Part shown: piece after piece, positions 19,101-27,151 of the stretch
How positions within the stretch are numbered: position 1 is the stretch's first letter
Layout: every line of letters begins with the position of its first letter
Virus record (IMG/VR): IMGVR_UViG_3300009604_000022
Span: 1 to 42,443 of that record
Reading direction: 5' to 3' (one strand)
DNA from: a virus
Length of the DNA stretch: 42,443 bases
Program-made: the position numbers and the translations under genes
Notes under the pieces: generated by a model
What the model saw: only the letters and a program-made list of their open reading frames with translations
Databases searched by the model: none
What the model was told of the DNA's origin: nothing

Positions 19101-20067
19101 GATCAATATATCCTACCCTATCTACATATAGTGAGGTATTTACTGTGATACCCTGATTAAAATGCCAAGTATCATCATCATTGTCCCATAGAATAGTCTT
19201 ATTAGCAGTTCCAAGAAGTATGATTCCACCACCATCAGCAGTTAGGTCTGTAGGGGTTCCAACATTGCCTAAGTTTATATTTGTATCAGTTACAGTTAGG
19301 TCGGAGCTATTAATAGTAGTTGTTCCACCATCAACAGTAAAAGTCCCATTGATCGTTGTATTGCCAGTAACGTCTAGGGTTCCTAGGATAGATGTATTTT
19401 GTTGCCCATCAAAGCTGATGGCAGCACTCCCACCACTATCATTAATATCATTTCCCTCAACTTTCAGGTCGCCACTAATTTCTAGACCAGCATCAATATC
19501 TACTGTACCAGTTGAAGGGTTTGATATAATATTACTATTCCCAAGCGTTAGACTACCTTTTATAGTTATACTATCTGGAAGTCCTATTGTAAACTTTTGC
19601 CATCCAGCCTGTGTTTCTGTTAAATCAACGGTTGTTTCATTGGCAACACCAACAAGTTGAAGTAAACCTCCACCTTGTTTTAAATAGACATCCTTAGTAT
19701 CAGTATCTGAATCTCTAACCTGAAATCTTTGGGCACCTTGCTTAAGGTAGGTATAATCAATACTTTCAGCAGGCATAACTAGGTCATCAGCATCTCCAGC
19801 AAAGGTAAATTCACTATTTACAGTTAATGTTTTTGCGATAAGTTGGGAATATTCTTGAACACCCATACTCCTAACCTCTACTACTTGCTGATCCCCAGCA
19901 GATAGCGCAGTTTCAATAGCCCTAATTGCGTACCACTTAGTACCGTATTTAATGTATAAAAATATACCCACTCCAGGTATATTTCTTACACTCAAATCAC
20001 CAGGGCTACCCTCTGAACTAGCAGGTGCTCCATCTTTTGGGGTTGGCATTCCTATGGGATTGGACAT
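16111..20067 (-). CDS. Large tail fibre with gp53-like C-terminal receptor-binding domain
   Basis: A 1318-aa fibre. Residues about 1-110 are an attachment region (DLSVRNIPGVGIFLYIKYGT). Residues about 220-270 carry the fibre shaft pattern LDVTGNTTINGTF...LTVTDTNINLG. A module ending in Y-(L/I)-(K/Q)-W-x-S-x-T-L recurs three times (about 766, 863 and 1093: YLKWVSNTLTVSG, YLKWNGSTLDIKG, YIQWDSNTLSVAG). Residues about 1137-1190 are YadA-like head repeats (NIAIGGFNSGG, NVQIGVGAG, NTIIIGHSG, RILIGTSA). The last 85 residues (YTKIGKFIFQFGWFSS ... DIGMIDFPNQCFGVQCSYA ... VINVWAIGY) match the gp53-like C-terminal receptor-binding domain. It starts with a TAATG overlap from the nozzle gene. Confidence 0.85.
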   Translation of the reverse strand: MSNPIGMPTPKDGAPASSEGSPGDLSVRNIPGVGIFLYIKYGTKWYAIRAIETALSAGDQQVVEVRSMGVQEYSQLIAKTLTVNSEFTFAGDADDLVMPAESIDYTYLKQGAQRFQVRDSDTDTKDVYLKQGGGLLQLVGVANETTVDLTETQAGWQKFTIGLPDSITIKGSLTLGNSNIISNPSTGTVDIDAGLEISGDLKVEGNDINDSGGSAAISFDGQQNTSILGTLDVTGNTTINGTFTVDGGTTTINSSDLTVTDTNINLGNVGTPTDLTADGGGIILLGTANKTILWDNDDDTWHFNQGITVNTSLYVDRVGYIDRVGINTATPDRALDVAGNANEGGIRYVGAAGANSILEAGNSGLGGIDFKTVDSTSQPYNHFLFNDGYVGIGTSGPDRKLDVSDAANPQLRLTRTDGSVFVDFEAGSNTSGDLYINPDHETAHAIILNVDNNVDPGYGTTIKTDGAQSQVKGWQIDYLGGADFRYLYTDELHAKAFIADLEQALAGGQIISKSVAILAVDFTAPDNDGTADLIVEDLPSAENMAVFEANDHVRLRTFDRSGGELTIYDCWGVVTGYTDGDGTTYEDKTQKWTFTRASSGNGGAISQNTVIKAGSLILDYGTDGNGYYEVNAIDGENAANSPYAQIVTWTDGATGTGPGTPNAFTVNARLGNLKGVHPSGSTEYGLFAGDGSATTDSYLLLSESSAELHNLPLRLFKDSSETIKLEPGLSAEQPYIAVGTSLIDGTWGSSDKGFLVKGSATDGAELYIGSYDGNYLKWVSNTLTVSGVIHVASGGSYSGDSIPESYTDADATDYTTNNTESNLESGTTITSGGIQLSTGGSIRTTGIDYDGTGIFFGYHGSDYKLSLKGATQYLKWNGSTLDIKGNITMDGGSISWNNVTTSGTVPYDTAGSASDVQTNLNTLDTTVTTQGTYIDGSGIYTGTLTASQINGLSLNIGGTDANSWHVDTNGNMWWGSGGSYSNATIKISSAGSVDFTTGTFSGDVSIGGTTLNTTNTLNTNTNWSDVSGTANAPANNADVTNYNTNNTQNNISSSLLTISGGGLNLTNSAAKIYSGSKSSYNSSNQGFFLGGDGTLGVGNATSYIQWDSNTLSVAGEIKMSKASFSAGNISIGLSGSWGDSFSGTDNIAIGGFNSGGSGTGNVQIGVGAGRFFTNPSNTIIIGHSGNELSGSNRILIGTSAHTDAWIGGSTFPTHLHTTIADDCDFESKDWASSGQTAGQGGYTKIGKFIFQFGWFSSTSDQSQSIDFTDIGMIDFPNQCFGVQCSYAGKVSGLTKTGFSFDRLNEMGNSVINVWAIGY

Positions 20068-23000
20068 TACTTTATTGCCTTTGCTCTAAATGAAAAGGAT
20101 ATATCTGATATCTCAAAGCCTCCAGTGACTAGTGCTGCAGAATTGAGAGTAGGATCCCTATATAAAACTAACTGGGCAGACTGTATTACGCTTGGGACAC
20201 TCTTATTGTTAACATCTAGATTATTCCATTTTATCTCTGATTGCATCCAGTCATTTGTATCCCCTAGTAAACCTAGAGTTGCGCTATAATTGGTAGAATT
20301 GTCAGTATCTGGCAGCACTGTATATAGCCCGCTATCGGTAGTTAAATGTAGCATAGGATGAACATTGGAGTTTGTTGGTATTGGTATATCATCTAAGGCA
20401 TCTCTTGCTGAAACACTTCTATATGTGATATATGTTGTAGATATTCTCTTACCTGATGAAGAGCTACCAAAATCTATATCCCTGGTATAATATCTAAAGT
20501 TTTCACTATTAACTGGTTGATCAGACCATTTAAGTATCGATGCTCCTGTAACTGTAAAAGCTGTACTAGGATTCACGGTTACAGATAAAGTAAACTCTAC
20601 GCTATCTACATCAGTATTTCCTGGAGTAGTAAGATTAATAGACCATACAGCACCACCACCAACCGCATATTCAGCAAAAGTAGCATTTGAAGTTGTGGCC
20701 GCAATCATATCATCAAAGGTTTTGACTCCATTATTTGGAGATTCAAGACTATTATTATCAAGAACATCACCAACTATATCCCTCAATCTATTAAGTGTAG
20801 TTCCTAGACTAGTTTTTCCTGCAGGGGATATGCTTAGATTTGTTATATCTGTACCTATATTACCATTTGTATCTATAGGTATACAATAAAATGCCTCCCC
20901 ATCAAACATAGTATTGCCATCAACATCATTGGCTGGGGTAGATGCCCCTGAGTATGCTATAGTAAATCTATTATAGTCTGAAAACTGTGGAGTGCCTGTA
21001 GAATACTGTGCATCACCACCGGTCCAGCTTGAAGCAGTTATAAAATGCTTATCGTTTTGCCAGTCTATTATAGTACGCTCTACTCCCTGAAATGGAGCAA
21101 CATCTCTATTGCCATCTGTATAGCTATCATCATTAGGTAGAAGTTTCCATGGGTATTGTGATTGCTCCCATGCTTGAGCTGAAAAGGCTGTAGAATATTT
21201 CTTTAACTTACCAAAGAATTTAAAGGTTACATCATTTGTAGTATGGATATAGCCAGTTTTAGTACCGTCTACTGCATATATTATATCTCCTTCTGGAGTT
21301 GTTTGGAAGTTAGTTTTATTACCTATATCTGACAGTATCTTTCCACCCTCCATCCAAGACATACTTTTTAGGTCAAAAACAAGGGCATCACCTGCATCCG
21401 GATTGCTATCAGCATCATATATATTAACATCTTTAGCGACTATTATCTTAGCAAACTCATCATTATAACCTAGTGACATATTATCGCTAAAATTCCATAC
21501 CTCTGTTGATATTTTTCCCTTAATAAGGTTTTGTATATCTCCCTTGCCCCCATACAAATGTAAGCCAGTTTCATTGATCCACATAACACCCATAGGTGTT
21601 TTTGTTACATGGCATGGTCTAGAAATTCCTCTAAAATCATGCTTTGCACTGACAGATTCTCCAGTTTCTGTTATATCAAGTACATATAAACTGGTCCTTT
21701 TAAATTGTAAGAGTTGATTGCCTACGTCAATAAGCGCTACTATATCATCCCCGTCATTAACTGCTGTTGTACTACTATTGAACTCTGGGAACTTATCAAA
21801 CTGATTAAATGCAGACTTTACCATCTGGTCTGATTTAAAGTTGTTTCCCGTAGTTTCTTTTTGAAAGGCTATATTTCCTGCATAACACCTCCTGCCAATA
21901 ACTACAGCAGTTTTAAAAGCTATCTTAGTTTCCTCGGAAGAATAATGTCCATTCTTAGCATCATACGTTGCAGCAAATGGTGGGTCTATAAATTCAATAA
22001 CATTGCTGGCGGTTGCAGTCATGGTACTTGGCACTGAATATACATCCCCAGTAGCACCAAAAGCTGTATACCCAGTACCACCTGTCTTCTTTACTCCTTT
22101 AACAAAATCAACCTCAACCAGTTGGTATGCTGTTTCTACTGCGTCTCTATTATTAGAATAGTATATCCGAAGGCCAATCATCCTAGGATTTAAGACATCT
22201 GATGGCGTAGCCGTTATATCAATATCTATACCAAGCTTAAGAGAAGAGGCACCAGATGATCCAGGTGGGGTCCCCATTGATCCTATGTCTACTAATGGAC
22301 CCTCTTGTCTTGACGTATCATATAGCCCACTGGCCCATAGCTGATAGTCACCACCAGCACTCCATGTAGCTATAGGTGTAGTTGAAGTATCCTCTACCCA
22401 TGTAGTAAAAACATTAACATTTGCACTATCTCCAGAAGTAAAGGTATTATCAGTAGCGCTATGCCTGATAGTGACATGTAGTGGGAATCCATCTCCAACT
22501 GAATTTGTGTTGGCTATTGTATCGGAGTTAAGTTGCGCATCCTGTGTAAACCATCCATTATACTGTAAACCGGTTTCAAATAGAGATCTCTTTATATGTC
22601 CTAGCCATTTTACTGCATCATCAGGACTGTTAGCATCACATACCCTTAGCGCACCATCAGCCATGTAAAATATAGGCAATGGATCATTTGCATTTGCAGT
22701 ATCATCAAAGGTTATAAGGTCATTATACCAGAAACCATTGACCTTATCATATACAGAAATACCTGTACTAGTTGCCTTACATATATATGTTGTGCTTACA
22801 TTTGCTGGCGTCTTTAGTGCACCGGAATTACTATCACCATTTTCCAGCATATCATAATCATGACTAAAAACAAATAGTCCATATCCAGGATCTCCTACAG
22901 CAGTAGAGTCATTAACATTACCATAAGAAGTTAATGCATTTCCAAGGACTCCTATCCTTCCTTCTTTTGAAACATCACAGTTTTTAGCAAAGGGTGTTTG

Positions 23001-23081
23001 ATCATCTGCAAGCGCCCTATTAGAGTCTACAGTATTTATTCCTCCGCTAAACTTATTTAGTTGTAAGTTTTGCTTTGCCAC
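20067..23081 (-). CDS. Tail nozzle/hub-like protein
   Basis: A 1004-aa protein whose N-terminus LNKFSGGINTVDSNRALAD (residues 8-26) followed by FAKNCDVSKEGRIGVL matches the start pattern of large tail hub or stabilisation proteins of short-tailed phages, in which an SGGIN-type motif precedes a beta-propeller-like body. The middle (about residues 390-510) has repeating blade-like strands: VALIDVGNQLLQFKRTSLYV, VLDITETG, GVMWINETGLHLYGG. Comparable proteins (P22 gp10 type, T7 gp12 type) form the ring or nozzle below the portal. The start is GTG with no ribosome binding site; an in-frame TAA directly precedes it, so no longer start is possible. Confidence 0.5.
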   Translation of the reverse strand: MAKQNLQLNKFSGGINTVDSNRALADDQTPFAKNCDVSKEGRIGVLGNALTSYGNVNDSTAVGDPGYGLFVFSHDYDMLENGDSNSGALKTPANVSTTYICKATSTGISVYDKVNGFWYNDLITFDDTANANDPLPIFYMADGALRVCDANSPDDAVKWLGHIKRSLFETGLQYNGWFTQDAQLNSDTIANTNSVGDGFPLHVTIRHSATDNTFTSGDSANVNVFTTWVEDTSTTPIATWSAGGDYQLWASGLYDTSRQEGPLVDIGSMGTPPGSSGASSLKLGIDIDITATPSDVLNPRMIGLRIYYSNNRDAVETAYQLVEVDFVKGVKKTGGTGYTAFGATGDVYSVPSTMTATASNVIEFIDPPFAATYDAKNGHYSSEETKIAFKTAVVIGRRCYAGNIAFQKETTGNNFKSDQMVKSAFNQFDKFPEFNSSTTAVNDGDDIVALIDVGNQLLQFKRTSLYVLDITETGESVSAKHDFRGISRPCHVTKTPMGVMWINETGLHLYGGKGDIQNLIKGKISTEVWNFSDNMSLGYNDEFAKIIVAKDVNIYDADSNPDAGDALVFDLKSMSWMEGGKILSDIGNKTNFQTTPEGDIIYAVDGTKTGYIHTTNDVTFKFFGKLKKYSTAFSAQAWEQSQYPWKLLPNDDSYTDGNRDVAPFQGVERTIIDWQNDKHFITASSWTGGDAQYSTGTPQFSDYNRFTIAYSGASTPANDVDGNTMFDGEAFYCIPIDTNGNIGTDITNLSISPAGKTSLGTTLNRLRDIVGDVLDNNSLESPNNGVKTFDDMIAATTSNATFAEYAVGGGAVWSINLTTPGNTDVDSVEFTLSVTVNPSTAFTVTGASILKWSDQPVNSENFRYYTRDIDFGSSSSGKRISTTYITYRSVSARDALDDIPIPTNSNVHPMLHLTTDSGLYTVLPDTDNSTNYSATLGLLGDTNDWMQSEIKWNNLDVNNKSVPSVIQSAQLVLYRDPTLNSAALVTGGFEISDISFSFRAKAIK

Positions 23082-23313
23082 TTACTTGTCTAGAGTCTTT
23101 TTTACTTGATTCCATAGCTTGTCGTCCAACTTGTTTGTCGAGCTTGCTACCAGATAATCCCCTAGTACTATCACTAACCTCTTTAACATTACTTCCGTTA
23201 GAAATGTCTTTGTTATGAATGCTATTATCGCTGGCATTATGTTTCTCCTTTATTAGTGTTTCTAGCTCAGATACTTTCTGCTCTAGTCTTTTGATATTAT
23301 CGTATATATTCAC
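23053..23313 (-). CDS. Small coiled-coil protein with disordered basic tail
   Basis: An 86-aa protein starting at GTG (ribosome binding site AAAGGGG), overlapping the previous stop as GTGA. Residues 3-25 (IYDNIKRLEQKVSELETLIK) form a coiled-coil; the rest is Ser/Asn/Lys-rich and probably disordered. Its end overlaps the beginning of the nozzle gene by about 29 bases. Function unknown; a lysis accessory or minor tail part. Confidence 0.5.
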   Translation of the reverse strand: MNIYDNIKRLEQKVSELETLIKEKHNASDNSIHNKDISNGSNVKEVSDSTRGLSGSKLDKQVGRQAMESSKKDSRQVSGKAKLTTK

Positions 23314-23561
23314 TTTCTTTCCCCTTTAAACAGTTTAATAACTATGTCCTTGATGACCTGTACTGCAGTCATCGTTTTCTTTACTTCGTCTTTTGCCTGT
23401 CTATTGCTATCTATTAACTTCACTATGATCTCATATAGACCTTTTATATCAGATGTAACATCCTTGGTTATAAACTTTATTAGATACATCAGAGCGTATC
23501 CCAGTCCTATAGAGACTGCTATCGGTACTCCCAATGTTTCTACTATACCAAGTACATCCAT
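23310..23561 (-). CDS. Single-pass membrane protein, BhlA/UviB-like holin candidate
   Basis: An 83-aa protein with an N-terminal transmembrane segment (VPIAVSIGLGYALMYLIKFI, residues about 12-31) and a charged, helical remainder (DVTSDIKGLYEIIVKLID, then KDIVIKLFKGERK). A short N-terminus, one membrane pass and a cytoplasmic helix resemble BhlA/UviB-type holin or holin-like proteins. Start is coupled to the phosphoesterase stop (TAATG). Together with the 50-aa protein it forms a split, two-membrane-protein lysis cluster; roles as holin and antiholin are possible. Confidence 0.55.
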   Translation of the reverse strand: MDVLGIVETLGVPIAVSIGLGYALMYLIKFITKDVTSDIKGLYEIIVKLIDSNRQAKDEVKKTMTAVQVIKDIVIKLFKGERK

Positions 23562-24337
23562 TATTTATTCCCATCTATAAGTTGCCCCCTGATGGAGCAT
23601 TTACCATCTATTATTTGTACTACATTAACTGTAAACAACCCTTTACCATAAAAGTCTACAATAGCAAAGGCATGAGCCCAATTAATACGCCTACCATCTA
23701 GCCAAAGATTTGATTCCATACTCATATCCTTTAGGCATCCTATACTCCAAGCTGACTTAGGTCCATCCATATGGGTAGCAGACATTTGTTGTAAATCGTG
23801 CCAGTGACCATACATAACGTTACACCCAAGTTTTCGCAGGTGATTTGCCGCATGATATTGGCCTCCATATTGATGCCCGTGGTAAAAAAACAATTTACCT
23901 ATCTTTAAAAACTTACCAAAAGGATGGTATTTATAGCCTCTTTCATCTGATCCTAGAGCCGTTCTAGCTCTAAATTGTGGCAAATAAGGCTATCGTTCTA
24001 CAAACCTGTTATGCCCATTATCATGGTTACCTTCTGTAAAGTGTCTCTCTTTACAATTCTCCTTATCTAAGGCACGATCTATTAGATCCATTCCTCTGTT
24101 AACGTCTTCGATATCCTTTTCTATATCAGGTATCATTACTTCTAGCGGTGGCTGTTTCCTTCTTTTCCACTTCCACATTGATACTGATTCCCATTCCCCA
24201 ACATCACCCAGATCTACATAAATGTCTGGTTTTACAAGCTTTATAGCTTTTATTAAAGCTTGTATTGCTGGCTTATCTTCATAAGGGAAGTGCTTATCAG
24301 GTGTTATGATAGCTCTTCTCACCTTGTTCTTAGCCAT
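23561..24337 (-). pseudogene. Calcineurin-like phosphoesterase interrupted by an in-frame TAG
   Basis: Two same-frame segments together encode one metallophosphoesterase of 258 residues. The first (24337 to 23990, 115 aa) has the metal-binding motifs DKH (D14, H16), VDLGD (residues 41-45) and EGNHD (102-106). The second (23989 to 23561) supplies the missing YHGHQYGG and MYGHWHD motifs. They are separated only by one TAG at 23990-23992, in the same frame, after FVER and before PYLPQF; there is no frameshift. The second part has only a TTG without a ribosome binding site as possible independent start. TAG is a true stop elsewhere (the holin-like gene just upstream). So this is an inactivated gene, a suppressible/readthrough gene, or a sequencing error. 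Confidence 0.8.
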
Positions 24338-24346
24338 AGTTTCTCC

Positions 24347-24499
24347 CTACGTTGTTTTCAGTTCCTTGCTTATCTTTATAATAAGATAAATGAAAGTAGC
24401 TATACCTACAGATAAACTTACTGTCTCTGGTAGCCACCCCCACATAGAAAGCCAAAAGCCTCCTATTCCTGCCGCTGATGTCCTCAGTGTATCGACCAT
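24347..24499 (-). CDS. Short membrane protein, holin candidate
   Basis: A 50-aa protein translated from an ATG that overlaps the end of the 59-aa gene. Residues about 9-22 (AAGIGGFWLSMWGW) and 24-42 (PETVSLSVGIATFIYLIIK) are hydrophobic, the second a clear transmembrane segment, followed by a charged tail KISKELKTT. Size, one-to-two membrane passes and a charged C-terminus fit small phage holins, which perforate the inner membrane to time lysis. It lies in a lysis-like cluster with another membrane protein. There is no visible endolysin beside it. Confidence 0.6.
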   Translation of the reverse strand: MVDTLRTSAAGIGGFWLSMWGWLPETVSLSVGIATFIYLIIKISKELKTT

Positions 24500-24501
24500 C
24501 A

Positions 24502-24681
24502 CTACGTAAAATCTAATATAGTGGTAATGATTGACCCACTAGCTGCATCCCATGCTGAAGAGATTTGTATATTGCCAGTTGTCGCACTGGCTATAGCATC
24601 TTTCACAGCTTTAGCGTAAGAATTAGAGACGCTATCGGCATCCTCATTTGGATTTCTGTGTCTAATTACTGTCACTGTCAT
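24502..24681 (-). CDS. Small Ala/Ser-rich protein, unknown
   Basis: A 59-aa gene found by reading the spacer between the 78-aa gene and the holin-like gene. It starts MTVTVIRHRNPNEDADSVSN, continues with a helix (AKAVKDAIASATTGN) and ends with SGSIITTILDFT. The ribosome binding site AAAGGAG with 7-base spacing is strong. Its TAG stop lies three bases after the end of the next ATG in minus-strand terms, so the two genes are coupled. No family recognised. Confidence 0.65.
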   Translation of the reverse strand: MTVTVIRHRNPNEDADSVSNSYAKAVKDAIASATTGNIQISSAWDAASGSIITTILDFT

Positions 24682-24700
24682 TTCATAACTCCTTTTATCA

Positions 24701-24937
24701 TTATGCTTCTTTAATTACTATTGTTAATGTTCCATACCACTTAGCAGAAGTACCTAGCATATATTGAAAGCCTGGTATGATTAAATCACCTTTATTCAGG
24801 CTGACAGACATGGTTTGTTCTGTTGTTGTATAAGCCTTACTAGCTGTTACTGTAGTTGTAGCTCTTAAGGTTGCATTGTTACTACTGTAAGATGGCGCAG
24901 ATGTCCAAGTTGCTATCTCTTCTATACTTTGTATCAT
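24701..24937 (-). CDS. Small strand-rich virion protein
   Basis: A 78-aa protein overlapping the preceding fibre gene stop as ATGA. Thr/Ser-rich with short strands (ATTTVTASKAYTTTEQTMSV, KGDLIIPGFQYML), resembling the C-terminal tip of the 385-aa fibre (both have KGDIIMF/KGDLIIP). It may be an extra tip domain or fibre cap. No family recognised. Confidence 0.55.
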   Translation of the reverse strand: MIQSIEEIATWTSAPSYSSNNATLRATTTVTASKAYTTTEQTMSVSLNKGDLIIPGFQYMLGTSAKWYGTLTIVIKEA

Positions 24938-26091
24938 GTAGTAACATCCAGTTTAAGCGTTATCATAAAGTGAACATCATTTGCATCATTAGCTGGGTCA
25001 AAAGAAAACATAATAATATCGCCCTTAGAGAATGTATTAGTCTCCCCTGTAAAGTCAAACTCATAAGTGGTATCATCAACCGACATATTTACAGTAACTT
25101 CGCTTGTTGGAAATGGTCCAGCAATTTCTACTTGATTAGCTGTATGCCAAAAACCAATAATGCTACTACCACATACTTCTTCTGACCTTGCTTGTACCCT
25201 TTCTAATGTGCCATCGTAAGGGCATATCCATGTAAAAGTTTCTGGGCCACCAGAAGCTGAAGAAAGCTCTCTTGTAGACTCTGCTCCAGGGGTTGGGAGG
25301 AATACTCTTGTCCCACCTATATAGCTGTAGTTAAAGCCTACTTTTATAAAATGGTAATGATATTTTGTCTTGTCATCTACATAGGCTTTAATAGATTGCT
25401 GTGAAGCCATAGCAGTATCACTGTTGGATAGCATGGTATCCTCATCTTTAAATACGCTAGATGTCGCCATCTCATCCACATTCAACCATAATATACCAGC
25501 GCCTGACCCTGTATTTTGCGATCGTATAGTAAGGGTTTTATTGCTGGCACTTTCTGTAGACAAGCCAATCTCAAATGATGAGGTACCTGCAATACTATTT
25601 CCATTTGGGTTCAATGTACCTCCAAGTTGTGGGCTTGTATCATCCGCTACTGAGGTTATATATCCTGCAGCTGTATGATTAGTTGTACATACATCCCCCG
25701 TATTAGTACCACTATTTGTGCCTGTAATATCTGAAGTTAGAGCTACTGTTCCACTGGCAATAGGGAGCCTAATCAGTTCGTTACCTGTTTCACCACCTGT
25801 TGCAACAGGGCCTGCTAACTTAATTAATCCATCACTCGTAGCATCCATTCCATCATTATAGGCAAATTCAACTGTACTGCTGGCTCCATTATACTGAAGC
25901 TTAACTATACTAGTACCCTCAAGATAGTTTACACTACTAAAACCATTACCAAAATAACTAGTGCCCGTTGTACTTATAGATGTAAATGCCTGTGTTGTTG
26001 CAGTTCCTGTAAGAGCTACTGAACCTGAATCATCTGGAACCGTTATATCAGCAGAGGTAGGTTGTGATAATATTTTCTTCCAACCAGCCAT
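24934..26091 (-). CDS. Tail fibre-like protein 2
   Basis: A 385-aa fibre-like protein sharing the N-terminal tag MAGWKKIL with the 280-aa protein. The middle is Gly/Thr/Ser-rich with repeated short strands, including a LGGTLNPNGNSIAGTSSFEI stretch (residues about 156-175) common in phage fibre shafts, and TMLSNSDTAMASQQSIKAYV, a phage motif preceding a trimerisation/registration helix. The C-terminal 140 residues (FNYSYIGGTRVFLPTPG, then CPYDGTLERVQARSEEV) look like a separate folded tip domain, possibly receptor binding. Start overlaps the preceding 63-aa stop. Confidence 0.65.
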   Translation of the reverse strand: MAGWKKILSQPTSADITVPDDSGSVALTGTATTQAFTSISTTGTSYFGNGFSSVNYLEGTSIVKLQYNGASSTVEFAYNDGMDATSDGLIKLAGPVATGGETGNELIRLPIASGTVALTSDITGTNSGTNTGDVCTTNHTAAGYITSVADDTSPQLGGTLNPNGNSIAGTSSFEIGLSTESASNKTLTIRSQNTGSGAGILWLNVDEMATSSVFKDEDTMLSNSDTAMASQQSIKAYVDDKTKYHYHFIKVGFNYSYIGGTRVFLPTPGAESTRELSSASGGPETFTWICPYDGTLERVQARSEEVCGSSIIGFWHTANQVEIAGPFPTSEVTVNMSVDDTTYEFDFTGETNTFSKGDIIMFSFDPANDANDVHFMITLKLDVTT

Positions 26092-26282
26092 TATATAGTC
26101 ACCTTTTGACCAACTATTTTTGCATGTAATGCTTTTATCTTTTTAACAACATCTGATGCTACCTCAAGGTCAGATCCATCTATTTTTGATGTCATTATAA
26201 GTCTGAGTAGAAATTCTGTATCTCTAATCCCCCATTCAGACTCCAATCTAGTTATGTTTTGAGCTCCAACATATTGACTCAT
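26091..26282 (-). CDS. Small helical protein between fibre genes
   Basis: A 63-aa helical protein (ITRLESEWGIRDTEFLLRLI, then DVVKKIKALHAKIVGQKVTI) with a good ribosome binding site (AGGGAGAAAA). Its stop overlaps the next fibre start as TAATG. Placed between two fibre-like genes, it could be a fibre assembly chaperone, but I recognise no family. Confidence 0.6.
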   Translation of the reverse strand: MSQYVGAQNITRLESEWGIRDTEFLLRLIMTSKIDGSDLEVASDVVKKIKALHAKIVGQKVTI

Positions 26283-26296
26283 TTTTTCTCCCTGTT

Positions 26297-27139
26297 TTAA
26301 TCACTATCATAAATATAAAGATCAGTACCATTCCATGCTAACAGGCCATCCTGTGCAGCTATCGGTGTGGCAGTTGCTATGTATGCCGTACCAGATGAAG
26401 CACTTAGTATAGTACCACCACAGCTCAGTGCTGGCATTTGGCTAGCTATGTTAGTATTGTTTATGTCTGAAAACGTAGCAATACCAGCTGTCATACCCAA
26501 TACGAAAGTACCAATTGCGGTATCTGAAGCACCGTATATATTTCCCCCAGTGTAATCCCAAACCAACTTTCCTACTTCAGACTGTGTAGGCGTTCCTGTA
26601 TTGGTACCAGCAAATGTAATTCCGCAATCTGCCTTAGATCCAGCATATGCACCAGTGTCACCAGTATGTAGGATCATAACAGTGTCAGATACTTCCAAGT
26701 TAGTGGTATTTATTGTAGTGGTAGTTCCATTGACATCAAGGTTTCCAGTAACAGTAAGATCATTTCCTATTGTTACATTACTAGGTAGACCTAATGTAAC
26801 AGTGGTACCAGTAGCACTGGTCTCAACCTGATTAGCTGTACCAACTATACTTAAAGTCTCACTATTTAGGATGACATCAATAGTCCCGCTATCTGATGCT
26901 ACATCTATATCTGTTGATGTTTGAGTAGTAACATAATCTATTATTGCTGCTGATGTTGCCAGCGTAGTATCATTATCATTACTTGCAATAGTCTCGCTTT
27001 CAAGCACGATAGCCGATCCTTTCATATTGGATACATCTATATTAGATATATCCATTCCGCTACCATCAGCATCTATTGTCTTATTGGTTAGTGTTGCTGT
27101 ATTACTTTCAGTTAGTATTTTTCTCCATCCTGCTGCCAT
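26297..27139 (-). CDS. Tail fibre-like protein 1
   Basis: A 280-aa fibre-like protein. The N-terminal tag MAAGWRKIL resembles that of the neighbouring 385-aa protein (MAGWKKIL). Residues about 120-160 hold the phage-fibre motif LTVTGNLDVNGTTTTINTTN followed by LEVSDTVMILHTG, which also occurs in related form in the 1318-aa fibre (LDVTGNTTINGTF, LTVTDTNINLG). The C-terminus (QDGLLAWNGTDLYIYDSD) is typical of a short fibre tip. Ribosome binding site AAGGGG. Probably a minor fibre or a fibre adaptor. Confidence 0.6.
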   Translation of the reverse strand: MAAGWRKILTESNTATLTNKTIDADGSGMDISNIDVSNMKGSAIVLESETIASNDNDTTLATSAAIIDYVTTQTSTDIDVASDSGTIDVILNSETLSIVGTANQVETSATGTTVTLGLPSNVTIGNDLTVTGNLDVNGTTTTINTTNLEVSDTVMILHTGDTGAYAGSKADCGITFAGTNTGTPTQSEVGKLVWDYTGGNIYGASDTAIGTFVLGMTAGIATFSDINNTNIASQMPALSCGGTILSASSGTAYIATATPIAAQDGLLAWNGTDLYIYDSD

Positions 27140-27151
27140 AATATACCCCTT

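Noticed and set aside
23561-23983. Second half of the phosphoesterase as an independent gene starting at TTG
   Set aside because: TTG 23981-23983 has no ribosome binding site, lies two codons after the TAG, and the segment alone lacks most metal-binding residues. It is better read as the continuation of the same frame.
23561-24337. TAG reassigned to glutamine as in some crAss-like phages
   Set aside because: TAG acts as a normal stop just upstream (the holin-like gene ends in TAG immediately before the ribosome binding site of the phosphoesterase in the same frame), and several other genes end in TAG. Thousands of codons of long frames have no in-frame TAG. One event does not support recoding.
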